Source: Casimicrobium huifangae
GTDB lineage: Bacteria; Pseudomonadota; Gammaproteobacteria; Burkholderiales; Casimicrobiaceae
Direction of reading: 5' to 3'
Assembly (NCBI RefSeq): GCF_009746125.1
Contig: NZ_CP041352.1
Span: 833,847-897,846, forward strand
Length of the DNA stretch: 64,000 nt
Shown: positions 28,047-37,209 of the stretch, in pieces
How the letters are laid out: every line of letters starts with the position of its first letter
Numbering within the stretch: the first letter of the stretch is position 1
Notes under the pieces: model-generated
Database searches by the model: none
What the model was told of the DNA's origin: nothing
The model's input: the letters and a program-made list of their open reading frames with translations, nothing else
Position numbers and translations under genes: made by a program

Positions 28047-29273
28047 ATGGCATTCAAGATCTTTCCGAAGTCGCCGAAGGTAGGCAGCCCAAAACTGGAG
28101 CTGGCCCCAATCGATGCGGCGGGCAAGCCAGGCAAGGATGGCAGGAATCTCGCTGATCCTGCCACCACAATCTCGCGCCATCATGGTGACACCGAGCTTG
28201 GCGGCTGGGCACCGCAGGCGGCCCGTATCGAGGTCGAAGAGGAAGGCGCGCTCGGCCCGTCGCTCGAAAATGCGGCGCTGATGTTTGCGCATGGCAATGC
28301 AACAGCCGCGACCGCCGCGCTGGTCCACGCGCTCGATACTGCCGAGCGCTCACAGCCGATGGTGTGGATGTGCCTGTTTGACCTTTACGCGAGGGCGGAC
28401 GACCGGGCGTCTTTTGAAGAGCTTGCGCTGCGTTTTGTGGTGCAGTTTGAACGTTCGGCACCGGCGTGGGATGAGATGGCGGTGGGCAGCAACGCCGCCA
28501 GCAAACCCACCGCAACGGCAGCGGTGCGCGCCAAGCCCAAGTCATTGCTACGCGGCGACCTGACCGATCCGCACGCACCGGTGATCGTGGCGCTAAGTGA
28601 GGCGGCCAAGCGGAAAGAAACCTCGCCGGCGCCGCAACGGTTCGACCTCGACATCGCCGAGCTGAATGGTGTTAACGATGTTTGCGGCACGCTGCTCGCC
28701 GGTGCGCTGGCGGCGCTTCGACGCAAAGGCGCGGTGATCTCGTTCCGGGCGCTGGACGCCACGATCCGCCGCCTGTCTGCACCACTCAAAGCCGGTGAAC
28801 GTACGCGCAAAGGCCAGTGGTATCTCGTGCTTGAACTGCTGCAATGGTCGGCGCAAACGGCAACATTCGATGATCGCGCGGTGGACTTCGCAGTCACCTT
28901 CGAGATCTCACCGCCGTCGCTGGAAGCGTTGACGCCGTTGCAGCGCAGCGTGTTGACCACCCAAAGTGCCGAGGCCGATGAGCCCGACGAAGCGCTGGTT
29001 GATGATCGTGTGATCTGGGTGGGTGAGCTCAAGGGCGCCGCCGATCCGTCGTTGAAGACTGTGGCCGTGGACAAGGTGACCACCAACCCGGTTGTTGTCG
29101 ACATGCGGCAGGTGTTGCGCGTTGATTTTGTCTGTGGCGGCGCCATTGCCAATGCGTTTACCCGGCTCATGGCGCAGGCCATCGACGTTCGCGTGCTCGG
29201 CGCAACCCCCATCATTCAGGTGCTGCTGCAGCTCACTGGTGCGCCGGCCAGCCTGTTTGTGAAGACGGCCTGA
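28047..29273 (+). CDS. STAS-domain-like protein of unknown function
   Basis: A 408-residue soluble protein. The middle (about 80-155) looks like a tetratricopeptide or FimV-like helical region ([20 protein letters not shown]). Two later segments, at about 200-290 and 345-400, have STAS-like patterns, the last being [19 protein letters not shown] with [10 protein letters not shown]. It lies 29 bases after DUF3299 and 55 before hslV. Possibly a scaffold or regulatory protein; no direct function can be named. Confidence 0.55.
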   Translation: MAFKIFPKSPKVGSPKLELAPIDAAGKPGKDGRNLADPATTISRHHGDTELGGWAPQAARIEVEEEGALGPSLENAALMFAHGNATAATAALVHALDTAERSQPMVWMCLFDLYARADDRASFEELALRFVVQFERSAPAWDEMAVGSNAASKPTATAAVRAKPKSLLRGDLTDPHAPVIVALSEAAKRKETSPAPQRFDLDIAELNGVNDVCGTLLAGALAALRRKGAVISFRALDATIRRLSAPLKAGERTRKGQWYLVLELLQWSAQTATFDDRAVDFAVTFEISPPSLEALTPLQRSVLTTQSAEADEPDEALVDDRVIWVGELKGAADPSLKTVAVDKVTTNPVVVDMRQVLRVDFVCGGAIANAFTRLMAQAIDVRVLGATPIIQVLLQLTGAPASLFVKTA

Positions 29274-29328
29274 GCCAATTGGCCAGGTAGCGCCAACTTT
29301 TCCTATCGCCGCCTGGCGGCCAGTTTTC

Positions 29329-29877
29329 ATGGATTCCAGACTCGATTTTCACGGCACCACCATTGTCTCGGTGCGCCGCGGCAATACCGTCGCCATTGGC
29401 GGCGATGGCCAGGTAACCCTGGGCAACATGGTGATCAAGGCGACGGCCCGCAAGGTGCGTCGGCTATATCACGATCGCATCCTGGCGGGTTTCGCTGGCG
29501 CGACGGCTGACGCTTTCACGCTGTTCGAGCGTTTCGAGGGCAAGCTGGAAAAGCATCAGGGGCACCTCACGCGTGCCGCTGTGGAGCTGGCCAAGGATTG
29601 GCGGCAGGACCGCATCCTGCGCCGCCTGGAGGCGATGCTTGCGGTGGCCGATCAAAGCGCGTCGCTGATTATCACTGGCAACGGCGATGTGCTTGAGCCG
29701 GAGCACGGCATCGTGGCGATCGGCTCCGGTGGCGGCTTCGCCCAGGCGGCAGCCCGGGCGCTGACACAGCATAGCGAGCTCACGGCGCGCGAGATCGTTG
29801 CTGAATCGCTCAAGGTCGCCGGCGAGATCTGCATCTATACCAACCAGAACCACGTCATTGAAGAGTTGACGTGGTAG
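29329..29877 (+). CDS. hslV: ATP-dependent protease peptidase subunit HslV
   Basis: A 182-residue threonine peptidase. [19 protein letters not shown] contains the catalytic Thr10, exposed after removal of the first nine residues, and [14 protein letters not shown] is the second family signature. HslV forms a double hexamer that needs the HslU ATPase. hslU would normally follow at once, but here the next gene is a FAD monooxygenase and no hslU lies in this window. Confidence 0.96.
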   Translation: MDSRLDFHGTTIVSVRRGNTVAIGGDGQVTLGNMVIKATARKVRRLYHDRILAGFAGATADAFTLFERFEGKLEKHQGHLTRAAVELAKDWRQDRILRRLEAMLAVADQSASLIITGNGDVLEPEHGIVAIGSGGGFAQAAARALTQHSELTAREIVAESLKVAGEICIYTNQNHVIEELTW

Positions 29878-29894
29878 TCGCGTAGCCCGGCGCT

Positions 29895-31109
29895 TTGAAC
29901 ACTACCTCGTTCGATGTATTGGTGGCCGGCGGCGGCCCGGTCGGTTGGGCTTGCGCGCTGGCCGCCCGATGCGCGCTGGGTAACGCCTCGCGTGTCGCTG
30001 TGGTTGAGCGCGATGCCTTGCCCGATGCGAAGTCATGGACGGCAGACAAGCCGCTGTCGGCGCGCGTTTACACCGTCGCCGCAGGCAACCTGAGTTGGCT
30101 GGCCGGACAGGAAGTTGCGTTCGACCCGGCCCGTTGTGCGGCGGTGTCCGAGATGCGTGTGCACGGCCGCAACGGCGCAGAGTCGCTGCATATCCGGGCG
30201 GCAGACACCGGTGAAGACGAGCTCGCACACGTCATCGAGCATGAGGCGCTGACCCTCGCCATCGCACGGGCGGCGGTGCAGGCCGGCGTGCTGCTGGTGC
30301 GCGGTGAGGGCGTGGACTTGTACGACGGCGGCGACATCGGCGTCGAAGCGAAACTGCTCGAACTGGCAGACCGCAACCTGCTGCAGGCTCGCGTGGTTGT
30401 TGTTGCGGACGGCGTGCAGTCGCGCCTGCGCGACGCGGCCGGCCTGATGACCTCGCATCATGCCTATCCGCAGCACGGCGTGGTCGCCAACCTGATCGCT
30501 GGATCCGCGCATCGCGGTACCGCGGCCCAATGGTTCGTGCCGGACGGCTCGATTCTCGCGCTGTTGCCGCTGCCGGACATTGCCGGCGCGCCGGCTGTGT
30601 CGATGGTGTGGTCAACCGATCCCCGACGCGCTGCTGCGCTCTGTGCGATGGCCGACGACGAACTGCTGCGGGCGATCAACGCGGCTTGCGGAGGAACCGT
30701 CCGCCTGCGTGCGGTGGCTGGCAAGCCGCGCAGTTTCCCGCTCAATTTGTTGCGAGTGGGCAATCCCGCTGGCAAGCGCGTCCTGGTGGTAGGCGACGCT
30801 GCGCATGCCATGCATCCGCTGGCGGGGCAGGGCGTCAACGTCGGGCTTGCCGACGCCCGTTGCCTGTTTGACCTCTGGCGTGGTGTCGCGATGGCGGCGG
30901 ACGATCCCGGCCATCCCCTGCTGTTGGGCCGCTATCGACGGCATCGGTACGGCCCGACGCTCGCGATGCAGATGACGACCGACGGTCTTTTCCGCCTCTA
31001 CAATCAACCCGAACATCCATGGCTGATGGCGGCTGGCGACGCTGGAATGCGTCTTTTTGGCCGCGTACCCGCGTTTCGTCGCACGCTGTCTACCGCAGCG
31101 ATGCAATGA
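29895..31109 (+). CDS. UbiH/UbiF-family FAD-dependent hydroxylase
   Basis: A 404-residue flavoprotein monooxygenase, probably of ubiquinone synthesis. The FAD motif is VAGGGPVGWACALAAR, the DG-type motif lies in VVVADGVQSRLRDAAG, and the second FAD motif is VVGDAAHAMHPLAGQGVNVG. Which ring position it hydroxylates cannot be told. The start codon is TTG, 17 bases after the hslV stop. Confidence 0.85.
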   Translation: MNTTSFDVLVAGGGPVGWACALAARCALGNASRVAVVERDALPDAKSWTADKPLSARVYTVAAGNLSWLAGQEVAFDPARCAAVSEMRVHGRNGAESLHIRAADTGEDELAHVIEHEALTLAIARAAVQAGVLLVRGEGVDLYDGGDIGVEAKLLELADRNLLQARVVVVADGVQSRLRDAAGLMTSHHAYPQHGVVANLIAGSAHRGTAAQWFVPDGSILALLPLPDIAGAPAVSMVWSTDPRRAAALCAMADDELLRAINAACGGTVRLRAVAGKPRSFPLNLLRVGNPAGKRVLVVGDAAHAMHPLAGQGVNVGLADARCLFDLWRGVAMAADDPGHPLLLGRYRRHRYGPTLAMQMTTDGLFRLYNQPEHPWLMAAGDAGMRLFGRVPAFRRTLSTAAMQ

Positions 31110-31144
31110 ACGCTTAAATCCGCGCACTCGAAGGAAAGTCCCAC

Positions 31145-31957
31145 ATGAAACGCATCATTGTCGCCTTGCTCGCTTCCGGCGTCCTGCTCGGTGCCTGCAA
31201 CGCGCAACAGCCGCCAGCTGGCAAAACCGACAAGGCCGCCAAGGCGTCACCAGTCGCTGCCGCACGTGGCAATGAAGGAGACAGCGCAAAGCTGAACGCG
31301 GTCAAAACCGTGCTCGAAGAGCGCTTCAAAGGGGCGCCGATCAAGGGCCTGCGCGCGTCCGTGTTTCCTGGCACCTTTGAGGCGATGGTTGGGGACGACC
31401 TCATCTACTTCGATGAAAAACTGACGCACTTCATCGTCGGCAATCTGATTGAAACCGCGACGATGACCAACAAGACCGAGGAACGCACGTCCGAGCTCAG
31501 CGCTATCGACATCAAAGCCTTGCCACTGGCCGACTCGATTAAATTTGTGCGCGGCAAGGGTGAGCGTGTGATGTATGTGTTCACTGACGTTGATTGCCCG
31601 TTCTGCACGCGCCTCGAACAAACTTTGCAGGACGTGGACAACGTCACCGTCTACAACTTCATGTACCCGATTGATTCGCTGCATCCGGCTGCCCGCAACA
31701 AACAGAAGGCGATCTGGTGCGCCAAGGATCGCCTTGCGGCATGGCAGGACGCAGTGCTACGCAAGAAATTTGATGCAACCGCAAAGAGTGACTGCAGCAA
31801 TCCGGTCGACGCAACGGTTGAGCTGGGCCAGAAGCTCGGCGTGCGAGCCACGCCTTCGTTCTTCCTGGCAGATGGTCGCATGATCGCGGGTGCGATTCCG
31901 CGCGAACAGCTGGAAGCACGTCTGAAGGCGGCGCAGACCAAGGTCGCCGCGAAGTAA
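31145..31957 (+). CDS. dsbC: Thiol:disulfide interchange protein DsbC, lipoprotein form
   Basis: A 270-residue periplasmic disulfide isomerase. A lipobox (LLGAC, Cys18) suggests membrane anchoring. The N-terminal dimerisation domain spans about 50-125 and the thioredoxin domain has FTDVDCPFCTRLE, with active Cys151 and Cys154 and a CPFC rather than CGYC centre, as is common outside enterics. The cis-proline loop is in GVRATPSFFLADG. It needs reduction by DsbD; a partial DsbD system is at 45037-46158. Confidence 0.9.
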   Translation: MKRIIVALLASGVLLGACNAQQPPAGKTDKAAKASPVAAARGNEGDSAKLNAVKTVLEERFKGAPIKGLRASVFPGTFEAMVGDDLIYFDEKLTHFIVGNLIETATMTNKTEERTSELSAIDIKALPLADSIKFVRGKGERVMYVFTDVDCPFCTRLEQTLQDVDNVTVYNFMYPIDSLHPAARNKQKAIWCAKDRLAAWQDAVLRKKFDATAKSDCSNPVDATVELGQKLGVRATPSFFLADGRMIAGAIPREQLEARLKAAQTKVAAK

Positions 31958-31987
31958 ATAATCTGATTGCGGCTGTAGCGCCGCAGT

Positions 31988-32022
31988 CCGTCATCCGTCA
32001 CTCGTCTTTCGTCATTTGACCG
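31988..32022 (+). repeat. Short GTCATCCGTCACTCGTC-type repeat
   Basis: This segment matches the inverted pair around 42424-42451 and 42559-42588 (GACGAATGACGAA units). It lies in the dsbC-to-SPFH gap. Confidence 0.5.
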
Positions 32023-32037
32023 CAGGGAGAAATCACA

Positions 32038-33153
32038 ATGGGCCTCATGGACTTCATCAAGAAAGAGCTGATCGAGATCATCGAGTGGCAGGATGATTCG
32101 CGCGATACGCTCTCGTATCGCTGGCCGGACGACGACAAGCAGATCAAGAACAACGCGCAACTGATCGTTCGCGAAAGCCAGGTCGCGCAGTTTGTCTACC
32201 TTGGCCAATACGCCGACACGATGGGCCCCGGCAAGCACACGCTGTCAACGCAGAATATTCCGGTACTGTCGACGATCCTCGGCTGGAAATACGGCTTCGA
32301 GACACCGTTCAAGGCCGACGTCTACTACGTCACCACCCGTACCTTTGCTGGCAACAAGTGGGGCACGGCAAACCCGATCATGATGCGCGACGCGGACTTT
32401 GGCGTGGTACGCATGCGCGCGTTCGGTCAGTACGATTTCAAGATCGTCAATCCGCCGCTGTTCCTGAAGGAAGTGGCGGGCACCGACAATCACTTCCGTC
32501 TCGACGAGTTTGCGGACGTGATGCGCTCCAAGATCGTGACGGTGTTCACCGAGGCGATCGCCAATGCCAAGGTGCCAGCGCTTGACGTTGCTGCCCGCTA
32601 CAGCGAGATCGGTAGCGCGTTGTTGCCCGCCATCAATCCGATCACGACGGCGAAATATGGCATTGAGGTCACCTCGTTCAATATCGAGAACGTCTCGCTG
32701 CCACCGGAAGTGGAGCAGGCGATCGACAAGCGCGGCGCCATGACCACGATTGGCGACATGGGGGAATACATCCGCTACAACATGGCCAATGCCGTCGGCG
32801 AGGGCAAGGCAGGCACGATGGGCTTTGGTGCCGAATTCGCGGTAGCGATGGGCGTTGGCCAGCAAATGATCAACCAGCCTGGCGGCACGGTGGGCGCCAA
32901 CCCGAACGCGCCGCGCGGCATGGTGCCGGGCGCGATGGCGGCGCCCGTCGCAGCAGCCGCTGCAGCTGCCGCAGCGGCGCCCGCAGCGGCGCCTGCAATG
33001 GAGCTGATGAATCCGGCGCAAGTGGCGCAGGTGCTCGGCGTGGCCGAGAGCGATGTGCTGGCTGAACTGGATGCCGGCAACCTGAAGGGCCGCAAGATCG
33101 GCACCCAGTGGCGCATCACGAAGGATGCGGTGGATACCTTCCTGAAGGGCTAA
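32038..33153 (+). CDS. SPFH-domain protein with C-terminal excisionase-like HTH (YdjI-like)
   Basis: A 371-residue cytoplasmic protein. Residues 1-270 form an SPFH domain of the virion-core/YdjI type (ELIEIIEWQDDSRDTLSYRW, and FNIENVSLPPEVEQAIDKRG). An Ala-rich linker at about 300-325 leads to a 45-residue helix-turn-helix like the excisionase/MerR type (NPAQVAQVLGVAESDVLAEL, then GRKIGTQWRITKDAVDTFL). A good ribosome site AGGGAGAAA precedes the ATG. The next two genes make up a small membrane-linked module. Confidence 0.85.
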   Translation: MGLMDFIKKELIEIIEWQDDSRDTLSYRWPDDDKQIKNNAQLIVRESQVAQFVYLGQYADTMGPGKHTLSTQNIPVLSTILGWKYGFETPFKADVYYVTTRTFAGNKWGTANPIMMRDADFGVVRMRAFGQYDFKIVNPPLFLKEVAGTDNHFRLDEFADVMRSKIVTVFTEAIANAKVPALDVAARYSEIGSALLPAINPITTAKYGIEVTSFNIENVSLPPEVEQAIDKRGAMTTIGDMGEYIRYNMANAVGEGKAGTMGFGAEFAVAMGVGQQMINQPGGTVGANPNAPRGMVPGAMAAPVAAAAAAAAAAPAAAPAMELMNPAQVAQVLGVAESDVLAELDAGNLKGRKIGTQWRITKDAVDTFLKG

Positions 33154-33158
33154 GCACT

Positions 33159-33280
33159 ATTGGCTTTTGGCTGAAAGAACCATTGAACCAGGGCTGAAGG
33201 CGGGTTTTTCGACGAAGTCGACTTTTCCTGAAATCGGAATTCAGGCCCCGTGAAATGGTCTTTTTGGTGAAAAGTCGCTG
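33159..33280. repeat. Palindromic intergenic repeat, copy 4
   Basis: Contains TTGGCTTTTGGCTGAAAG, then CAGGGCTGAAGGCGGG, the core CGACGAAGTCGACTTTTCC, CAGGCCCCGTG, and the closing arm GTGAAAAGTCGCTG. Arms of both ends are visible, so this copy is near full length (about 120 bases). Confidence 0.75.
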
Positions 33281-33309
33281 GTCAACGCATCACGCATAAC
33301 TGGTCCCCT

Positions 33310-33531
33310 GTGTCCACCATCTTCATTCTGATTGTGTTCGCGTGGTTCGTGATGGTCAGTGACGCTGGCGTGACGGAAAAACTAGTACTCGCAGCGCTCT
33401 GCACGGTGGCAGCGTTGCTGCCGCTGGCGGTGCCGGGTTCCGGGCTGCCGGCGGCCATCGGACAAGGTGCGCTCGGTGTGTACGTGTGTCTGCGCATGAC
33501 CTATCTGCGCGCCAAAACGCGTCTCGACTAA
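33310..33531 (+). CDS. Small membrane protein
   Basis: A 73-residue protein with two hydrophobic segments (residues 3-24 and 28-55). The start codon is GTG. It stands 15 bases before the zinc-ribbon gene and after the SPFH gene, so it may serve the same module. No named family recognised. Confidence 0.55.
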   Translation: MSTIFILIVFAWFVMVSDAGVTEKLVLAALCTVAALLPLAVPGSGLPAAIGQGALGVYVCLRMTYLRAKTRLD

Positions 33532-33546
33532 TACAGTTTCGCAGCA

Positions 33547-34719
33547 ATGAATCAGGAAACCGCCACTCACACGGCCGCGACGGCCCCTGAAAAGCAGGCC
33601 CGCAGCAAATATTCCTGCGTCGCCTGTGGCGGCGAGGCTGTATGGAACCCTGCCAAGCAAAAGCTCATCTGCGCCTTTTGCGGCACCGAAGCGCCGATGC
33701 CGAAAGAATCGGAAACGATGCCCGGCATCCAGTCCACCGACATCGTCGAGCACGATCTGGTGGCCGCGCTGCGCGACATTCAGGGCGAATCCCGTGGCTG
33801 GGCGCGCGCCACGCGCATGATCAAGTGTCGGCAGTGCCAGGCGATCAGCGTTTTCGACGCGTCAAAACAGGCCAAGTCGTGCGAATTCTGCGGCGCCTCG
33901 GCAATAGTTGATTACGACGAGTCCGGCGACGTCATTCGACCCGAGGCGATTCTTCCAATCCGGGTGAGCGAACCGCAGGCCCGCGATCGTATCCGCGGCT
34001 GGTACGGCAAGCTCTGGTGGGCGCCTAACGCGCTCAAAAAGAAGGCAATGACCGACACCGTCAAGGGCGTCTACCTGCCGTACTGGACGTTCGATGCGCT
34101 GGTCGATGCCCGCTGGCAGGCCGAGGCCGGGTACTACTACTACGTCACCGAGACTTATTACGACAACGGTGAGCAGAAGACACGGCAGGCGCAGCGAGTG
34201 CGCTGGGAGTACGCCTCGGGCAGCCTCAACCACTTCTTCGACGACACACTCGTGTGTGGCTCGAAGGGCGTGCATCAGGGGCTGCTGCGCAATATCGAGC
34301 CATTCCCGACGACGGAAAAGGGCACCGGTGCGCTCAAGCCGTACGACCCCGCTTACGTCAGCGGCTGGACCGTTGAGCGCTATCAGATTGACCTGATCGC
34401 CGCCGCGAAGACCAGCCGGGAGCGCATGATGGATGCAACCCGCACGCTCTGCTCGCAGCAGGTGCCCGGCGACACGCAGCGCAACCTGCAGGTGAACGCC
34501 AACTTCTCGCGGCAAACGTTCAAGCACATCCTGGCGCCGGTGTGGCTGATGACCTACGTGTATTCCAGCAAGGACTATCAGGTCATCATCAACGCAGTGA
34601 CTGGCAAGATCGACGGTGAGTATCCGAAGAGCTGGATCAAGATCGCGCTGGCCGTGATCGCCGTGCTGATCGTGATCTTCGTCGTGCTGGGTGGCATGGG
34701 TGGTGGCCGCCATCGCTGA
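33547..34719 (+). CDS. Zinc-ribbon membrane protein (YdjG-like)
   Basis: A 390-residue protein with four CxxC pairs forming two zinc ribbons: C24/C27 with C42/C45, and C94/C97 with C112/C115. A central beta-rich domain follows (LPYWTFDALVDARWQAEAGYYYYVTETYY) and one transmembrane segment at about 365-385. Similar proteins pair with SPFH proteins, as Bacillus YdjG does with YdjI next to PspA, where they act in envelope stress. No PspA gene is present here. Confidence 0.75.
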   Translation: MNQETATHTAATAPEKQARSKYSCVACGGEAVWNPAKQKLICAFCGTEAPMPKESETMPGIQSTDIVEHDLVAALRDIQGESRGWARATRMIKCRQCQAISVFDASKQAKSCEFCGASAIVDYDESGDVIRPEAILPIRVSEPQARDRIRGWYGKLWWAPNALKKKAMTDTVKGVYLPYWTFDALVDARWQAEAGYYYYVTETYYDNGEQKTRQAQRVRWEYASGSLNHFFDDTLVCGSKGVHQGLLRNIEPFPTTEKGTGALKPYDPAYVSGWTVERYQIDLIAAAKTSRERMMDATRTLCSQQVPGDTQRNLQVNANFSRQTFKHILAPVWLMTYVYSSKDYQVIINAVTGKIDGEYPKSWIKIALAVIAVLIVIFVVLGGMGGGRHR

Positions 34720-35518
34720 TCGAGCCGACAGCGTATCGCTGGCGCCGATTCCTGCGGCGTTGCTTGAGCATCCCGCGTTCGCGCCCTACCGTGAGTACTT
34801 GCCAACGCTTGAGGCCTCGTCCGCAGCAGATTGTGCACCCTCGACCGGTGTGATTCCTCGCCTGGTTGCACCACCCGTGCGGGCAGCCGGTGCAATGGAA
34901 TTCGAGCGCCGCATTGTCGAACAGAACGAGCTGATCGTTCGCCCGAACAATCTGCACGACACCGTCAACGCGCTGGTCTGGCACGCCTTTCCCAAAACCA
35001 AACGCGCCATCAGCGAAGCCCATGTGGCGCTCGGCGCAGCGGCCACCGCCAACGGCCGCCCGCGGCGGCGCGACATCCTGACGCTGTTTGACGAGGCCGG
35101 CGCGCTGATCATCAGCCAGCGCAGCGATTTGCGGGCGCTGCACGAAGCACACGAATGGAAGCGGCTGTTCGTCGAGCATCGCGCCCACTTCATCCGCGAC
35201 TGCCGCGTCATCCTGTTTGGCCACGGCACGCTGGAGCAACTTGCCAGCAACCCGCATCGCGGCTTGACGGTGAAGGCGCTGTGGTTGCGGCTGGCGGCGG
35301 AGGTATCGCTAGACGAAATCGACGAACTACTTGCCCAGGGCGTCGACAGCGGCACGTCACTTGCCGCCAACGAACGACGGCTTGCGCTACCGATTCTTGG
35401 GGTGCCGGGCTGGTTTGCCGAAAGCGAAGCGCCGGCTTGTTACGGCGATGTTGATGTGTTCAGGCCGCTTCGAACCCCTCTGGTCGCCCGCCGTGTACGA
35501 GCCGGCGAGAGTAGATAG
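34691..35518 (+). CDS. DUF3025 domain protein
   Basis: A 275-residue soluble protein. The family motif is RPNNLHDTVNALVWHAFPKTKR (split here for length: NLHDTVNALVWHAFPK), with LTLFDEAGALIIS and FGHGTLEQL further on. Function is unknown, though DUF3025 is widespread in beta- and gammaproteobacteria. The GTG start overlaps the zinc-ribbon gene by 29 bases; a later start cannot be excluded. Confidence 0.78.
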   Translation: MAWVVAAIADRADSVSLAPIPAALLEHPAFAPYREYLPTLEASSAADCAPSTGVIPRLVAPPVRAAGAMEFERRIVEQNELIVRPNNLHDTVNALVWHAFPKTKRAISEAHVALGAAATANGRPRRRDILTLFDEAGALIISQRSDLRALHEAHEWKRLFVEHRAHFIRDCRVILFGHGTLEQLASNPHRGLTVKALWLRLAAEVSLDEIDELLAQGVDSGTSLAANERRLALPILGVPGWFAESEAPACYGDVDVFRPLRTPLVARRVRAGESR

Positions 35519-35794
35519 CGGATTGTTCCGCCGCCGTCGATTTGAGGACGCCCATTTCGTAACCGAACTCCCAGAAGAGCATGAAGACTCACATGGACCA
35601 CATGTCCGTAAAGTCGGTGCATGGTTGCGCCATACGTTGGCAGGCGAGTGACAAATTTCGTCAATGGAAATGCTCGCGCGCGGCAATGCTCTTGATGTTT
35701 GTAAACGACAAACCAAGTTGTGACATTTCGGATTATTCACAAAAGTCAGCAAAAACAATCACTTGCCTATGACGTTGCCATAATCGAATCCCGC
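35519..35794. other. AT-richer region upstream of pilA
   Basis: No gene recognised. It has repeated TGACAAAT-like and TTGTGAC/TTCACAA elements near 35645-35755, possible upstream activator sites for PilR-type enhancer binding proteins, but I cannot assign them firmly. Confidence 0.35.
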
Positions 35795-35809
35795 TGGCAC
35801 GCCCGCTGC
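35795..35809 (+). promoter_or_regulatory. Sigma-54 promoter of pilA
   Basis: TGGCACG, four bases, then CTGCA: the -24 GG and -12 GC elements with exact spacing. Transcription would start near 35821, about 55 bases before the pilA ATG. Type IV pilin genes are classic RpoN/PilR targets. Confidence 0.85.
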
Positions 35810-35875
35810 AATAGTGAGCCCATCCAGCGTCCGTCGCTGAATCTCCAAGTAAACCTCCCGGGAAGGAAATTGACT

Positions 35876-36304
35876 ATGAAACGTGTTCAGAAGGGCTTCA
35901 CCCTTATCGAATTGATGATCGTGATCGCGATCATCGGCATTCTGGCGGCTATCGCTATTCCGATGTATCAGGACTACACGAAGCGTGCTAAGGTTTCTGA
36001 AGTTATCGGTGCAGCGTCGCCGTGCAAGCTGTCGGTTGCTGAGTACATGTCCTCAAACAACAATACGTTGCCCCCGGACATGGTTGCGTCGGGTTGTCAG
36101 ACTGTCGTTACCAACCAATATGTCGACGGCCTCACTTGGACCGGTACGCGAATTGAGGTGACGAGCAAAGTGACTGGCGCTGCCGGCCTTGTGACCCTAA
36201 TTCCTCAAGCGGTAACCGGCGCGGTTGACTGGGTTTGCGGCGGAGCGGGCACGACGGTTGCCGTTGCTTACCTGCCGACTAGCTGCCGTGGCACGAAGAC
36301 CTAA
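35876..36304 (+). CDS. pilA: Type IV pilin major subunit
   Basis: A 142-residue prepilin. The leader is MKRVQKG, cut before F8; the mature N-terminus [20 protein letters not shown] with Glu5 is the canonical assembly helix. Two Cys pairs are visible: C53/C70 (SPCKLS, SGCQT) and the C-terminal C127/C137 (VCGGAG, SCRG), the latter closing the D-loop. The ATG at 35876 has the ribosome site AAGGAAAT. It is followed by a strong terminator and then by a TfpX/TfpZ accessory gene. Confidence 0.95.
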   Translation: MKRVQKGFTLIELMIVIAIIGILAAIAIPMYQDYTKRAKVSEVIGAASPCKLSVAEYMSSNNNTLPPDMVASGCQTVVTNQYVDGLTWTGTRIEVTSKVTGAAGLVTLIPQAVTGAVDWVCGGAGTTVAVAYLPTSCRGTKT

Positions 36305-36338
36305 TGTCGGATGCTTTGCGATCACGCAAAGTCGAGAG

Positions 36339-36361
36339 AGCCCGCTTCGGCGGGCTTTTTC
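36339..36361 (+). terminator. Intrinsic terminator of pilA
   Basis: AGCCCGC pairs with GCGGGCT around TTCG, followed by TTTTT. Confidence 0.9.
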
Positions 36362-36474
36362 CTTTGTTGACCACCAGTACGGCTGTGCACTTGGCACGCG
36401 CCGCGTCAGGTGATCGTCGCGACGCAACTCCATCTGCGCAACAATTCCCACTGTGTTCGGTCACTTGATTACCA

Positions 36475-37209
36475 ATGACACGCTTCAAAGCTGCAGCGAT
36501 TCATCTGGGTGTTTGCGCGGTCGTGGGCGGGATCCTGCTTGCGCTCTTCTGGTTCGTCTGGTATCCCGATCCGTTGTTCCGCGCGGTAGGTGGGCTCGAA
36601 GTTTTCCTTGTGGTACTGGCCGTCGATGTGGTGCTGGGGCCTGCACTCACCCTTACAGTATTCAAGCCGGGCAAAAAATCGCTCAAGATGGATCTGGCGA
36701 TCATCGCGATCGTCCAGGTGGCAGCCTTGCTATACGGCACATCGACACTGCTTTTGGGGCGTCCCGTTTACGTTGCCGCGTTGGGCGCGCGTTTCGACGT
36801 GATTCGGGCCAGCGAAGTTGCGGAGTCAGATCTAGTTGCGGCAAAGAGGGCGCTCCCCATGTGGGGCCCTGAATGGGTTGGAATCAGGGAGGCGACGGAT
36901 CGTGCGGAGCGCGAACGGATCTTGATGAGCGCTCTCGCGGGAGCTGACTATGGGCACATGCCGCAACATCACGCTCCGATAGAGAGCATGCGTGAGGAAA
37001 TACTGAAGTTCGCGAAGCCCATCGCCGAACTTCGCATGCGCAACAAGGGGCGCGACGGCGAACTGACTGCTTGGCTGCAAGCCCGCGGCCTGACCGACGA
37101 ATCGGTTTTGTTTCAGGGATTGAAGGCGCGTGGCGAAGACATGGCAGTCGTCCTTGACGCGACGACCGCCAAGGTCATCGGCATCGCACCATTCAAACCT
37201 TGGGATTGA
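36475..37209 (+). CDS. TfpX/TfpZ-family type IV pilin accessory protein
   Basis: A 244-residue inner-membrane protein. Four hydrophobic segments in the first 110 residues (from AIHLGVCAVVGGILLALFWF) are followed by a soluble C-terminal half. The motif WYPDPLFRAVGGLE and FKPGKKSLKMDL match the accessory proteins encoded beside pilin genes in pseudomonads and betaproteobacteria, which help surface display of the linked pilin. It overlaps the 3' end of coaBC by 17 bases. Confidence 0.87.
   Translation: MTRFKAAAIHLGVCAVVGGILLALFWFVWYPDPLFRAVGGLEVFLVVLAVDVVLGPALTLTVFKPGKKSLKMDLAIIAIVQVAALLYGTSTLLLGRPVYVAALGARFDVIRASEVAESDLVAAKRALPMWGPEWVGIREATDRAERERILMSALAGADYGHMPQHHAPIESMREEILKFAKPIAELRMRNKGRDGELTAWLQARGLTDESVLFQGLKARGEDMAVVLDATTAKVIGIAPFKPWD

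Noticed and set aside
36300-36475. Second pilin-like gene after pilA
   Set aside because: No prepilin leader or hydrophobic helix is present; the region holds only a terminator and a short leader for the accessory gene.
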